The notes beneath the pieces were generated by a model. The model made no database searches and was not told where the DNA came from. It saw nothing but the letters and a program-made list of their open reading frames with translations. From Spirirestis rafaelensis WJT71-NPBG6 (lineage in GTDB: Bacteria; Cyanobacteriota; Cyanobacteriia; Cyanobacteriales; Nostocaceae): DNA of 64,000 bases. Both the position numbers and the translations under genes were made by a program. Location of the stretch: NCBI GenBank assembly GCA_019359015.1, contig JAHHID010000015.1, positions 1 to 64,000 on the forward strand, in the 5' to 3' direction. Below are positions 62,278 to 64,000 of this stretch, one piece after another (position 1 is the stretch's first letter; every line of letters starts with the position of its first letter).

Positions 62278-64000
62278 CTGCCTTCTCCATACCTTGGTTT
62301 TCTAAATTAGTGCGATCAATCATTTCTGCCATTGCTACTACAATCTTGCGCGAACCTACATAAGGATTACGCCCATGAGCAGCTAGCATATTATCTAGCA
62401 TTACAATGTCTCCTTTTTGCCAAGCAAAGCTAATTTGAGACTGTCGATAAACTTCATTTATCTCTGCAATTACTGAGTCTTCAATCAGAGTACCATCACC
62501 GTAATAAACATTACGCGGTAGCTTTTTATCTCCAAATACAGATAACAAAGATTCTCTAACTTCTGTTTCTAAGTAGGCTATGTGATGCAACTGAATTTGA
62601 TTGAAAAATACAGCTTCACCAGTTTTTGGATGTACTACTAATGCTGGACGAACTTGGCGAGTTACTAATTCATTATTTTCATACCATTCATAATCTATTT
62701 TAGCGCGATCGCATAAACTTGCAACTATATTTTTGTCATTTGTTTGGAAGAAATCTTGCCAACTAACGTCTAAACCATCGGTAAAGTTGCGGACATACAT
62801 TAATTGTTTATCAGCTAATTTTTCTCGGAGATTGGGATTAAGAATTTGGTATGCTTTGCGGCAGTCAACAATCGGTGTTTCTCCACCTTGAGAAGCTGGT
62901 TGTACACAGAAGAACCAAATTTTTAAGGGAAACCGAGACAAATGAGAACTTTCATTATGAAAGAGAATTGCTTTGTTTGCTGGATAAGGGGTAGAACCAT
63001 AAACTTTGCCTCCTTCTCCTGCACGGGGCAAATCACCATATTCACCAAATAATTCTGGACAGATTGCTTGAGCAACATTTTCAAATTTCGAGACAGATTC
63101 TACATTAAAACCTCGAAATAAAATTGCCCCGTGTTTTAACAATTTTGTCTCAATAAATTCGCGGTTATTTTGCGCCCAGTCTACCAAATCAATATCCTCA
63201 GCATCAGGCTGAATTACCAGAGCAAATAATTGCCCAGGTAACAAATAACTAGTTTTAATTAATTTATTTTGTGATAATTGTATAGCTTTTGGTGCCAAAT
63301 TAATAAACTTTTCACGATTGAAAGATTTACGCTCCTTTTTTTGCATAGCTTGTTCTTTTTTATCGGCTTCACTATGAATTTCTAAAGCACTAATAAGTGT
63401 ATTTGGCTCTTTCAAAATGCTGTGAAGCAGCGTTTGAAAATGACCTGTCATCCGAGTAATCATATCTGCCGCAAATAAGTCAGCATTATACTGCCACTTC
63501 CCAACGATTCCCTGCTCTGTCTCTGTCAAAAATAACGCTAAATCAAACCTAGCAATTTTAGTTTCTACTTCCAATATATTTAAGGTTAGTCCTGGTAATT
63601 CCAAGGCAGGCATGGGAGCATTTTGCAACACAAACAACACTTGAAATAAAGGTGGCGTATTGCTCAAATGCCGCTCAGGTTGCAATGACTTCACTAATTG
63701 GTCAAAGGGCAAGTCTTGATGAGCGTAAGCTGCTAATGTACAGGAGCGAACTCTTGTCAGCAACTCTCGAAAACTAGGGTTTCCACTAAGCGAAGTGCGT
63801 AAAACTAGGAGATTGACAAAAAAGCCAATTAATGGTTCTAATTCAGCCCGGTTGCGATTGGCAATATCAGTACCAATAACAATATCATCCTGATTGGTGT
63901 AGCGTTGTAGCAACACTTGAAAACCAGCCAGCAAAGTCATAAATAAAGTGACACCTTCTTGACGCGAAAGCGCTTGCAATGCTTGGGACAGGTGGAAAGG
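62267..64000 (-). CDS. NRPS C domain fused to SyrP-like Fe(II)/2OG hydroxylase (partial)
   Basis: The gene runs off the right edge; its frame stays open to base 64000. The visible part begins inside a C domain (VIGTDIANRNRAEL, YAHQDLPFDQLV). After a charged linker a TauD/SyrP-type dioxygenase domain covers about the last 330 residues. It has the metal motif FHNESSH (HxE), a distal His in AAHGRNPY and the following Arg for 2-oxoglutarate. There is no A domain or PCP between C and hydroxylase. SyrP-type enzymes beta-hydroxylate carrier-bound aspartate, and the next protein starts with a degenerate C-like domain and an Asp A domain, so this is the probable source of beta-hydroxy-Asp. Confidence 0.88.
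   Translation of the reverse strand, partial: PFHLSQALQALSRQEGVTLFMTLLAGFQVLLQRYTNQDDIVIGTDIANRNRAELEPLIGFFVNLLVLRTSLSGNPSFRELLTRVRSCTLAAYAHQDLPFDQLVKSLQPERHLSNTPPLFQVLFVLQNAPMPALELPGLTLNILEVETKIARFDLALFLTETEQGIVGKWQYNADLFAADMITRMTGHFQTLLHSILKEPNTLISALEIHSEADKKEQAMQKKERKSFNREKFINLAPKAIQLSQNKLIKTSYLLPGQLFALVIQPDAEDIDLVDWAQNNREFIETKLLKHGAILFRGFNVESVSKFENVAQAICPELFGEYGDLPRAGEGGKVYGSTPYPANKAILFHNESSHLSRFPLKIWFFCVQPASQGGETPIVDCRKAYQILNPNLREKLADKQLMYVRNFTDGLDVSWQDFFQTNDKNIVASLCDRAKIDYEWYENNELVTRQVRPALVVHPKTGEAVFFNQIQLHHIAYLETEVRESLLSVFGDKKLPRNVYYGDGTLIEDSVIAEINEVYRQSQISFAWQKGDIVMLDNMLAAHGRNPYVGSRKIVVAMAEMIDRTNLENQGMEKADAK

Noticed and set aside
37522-64000. Many short open frames opposite or out of frame within the NRPS and PKS genes
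   Set aside because: All are shadows of very long coding frames with clear domain motifs.
1-64000. tRNA, rRNA and CRISPR arrays
   Set aside because: No tRNA T-loop in a gene-sized context and no regularly spaced direct repeats with unique spacers were seen; the tandem heptamers are contiguous STRRs.

Overview
The window is cyanobacterial chromosomal DNA, most likely from a filamentous Nostocales-type organism. Supporting signs are the many GCGATCGC (HIP1) octamers, heptameric short tandem repeats and small palindromic dispersed repeats between genes, a cyanobacterial housekeeping block (ffh, rpsP, a KH-domain gene, phoH), an orthocaspase-STAND ATPase, a pentapeptide-repeat protein and a very large NRPS/PKS cluster. 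No tRNA, rRNA or CRISPR array was seen.

Layout. 0.2-1.5 kb: a tnpB-only IS200/IS605-type element inserted just upstream of ffh. 1.5-6.9 kb: ffh, rpsP, KH-domain gene, phoH, a small conserved protein and a Uma2-type nuclease, separated by repeats. 7.0-10.2 kb (minus): an operon of a DUF4388/PatA-N-like gene (broken), an MglA-like GTPase, a roadblock (MglB-like) protein, a protoglobin and a V4R-like protein. 10.8-17.2 kb (plus): an exported DUF6816-like protein, an ABC exporter, an orthocaspase-STAND protein and a pentapeptide protein. 17.2-22.2 kb (minus): a MOSC protein, then an iron group of FTR1 permease, ferritin-like protein, EfeO/imelysin-like lipoprotein and Tat-exported multicopper oxidase. 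22.7-28.6 kb: two complete ECF-type cobalt/nickel transporters facing each other tail to tail. 29.0-31.1 kb: a lipoprotein, a relic of a second tnpB element, and FetAB-like ABC genes.

31.3-64 kb (all minus): an NRPS/PKS cluster that runs off the right edge. In transcription order: the end of an NRPS with a C domain fused to a SyrP-like Fe(II)/2-oxoglutarate hydroxylase; NRPS (catalytically degenerate, interface-like C - A[Asp] - PCP - C - A[basic?] - PCP - E); NRPS (C - A[beta-Ala-like] - PCP - C - A[Ala] - PCP); a PanP-type PLP aspartate 1-decarboxylase; PKS (KS - AT[malonyl] - inactive KR - ACP); NRPS (C - A[beta-Ala-like] - PCP - TE with Cys nucleophile); P450, SDR, MbtH, SDR, MbtH-associated aldo/keto reductase, second MbtH and a type II thioesterase.

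Reading the modules in order suggests a peptide-polyketide containing beta-hydroxy-aspartate, a D-configured residue (perhaps Lys/Orn-like), beta-alanine, alanine, one malonate unit left at the beta-keto level and a second beta-alanine. The cluster appears to make its own beta-alanine. Beta-hydroxy-Asp is a typical iron-binding group, so a metallophore is a reasonable but unproven hypothesis; the upstream part of the cluster and any receptor genes lie outside the window. Specificity codes were aligned by eye to GrsA and are predictions.
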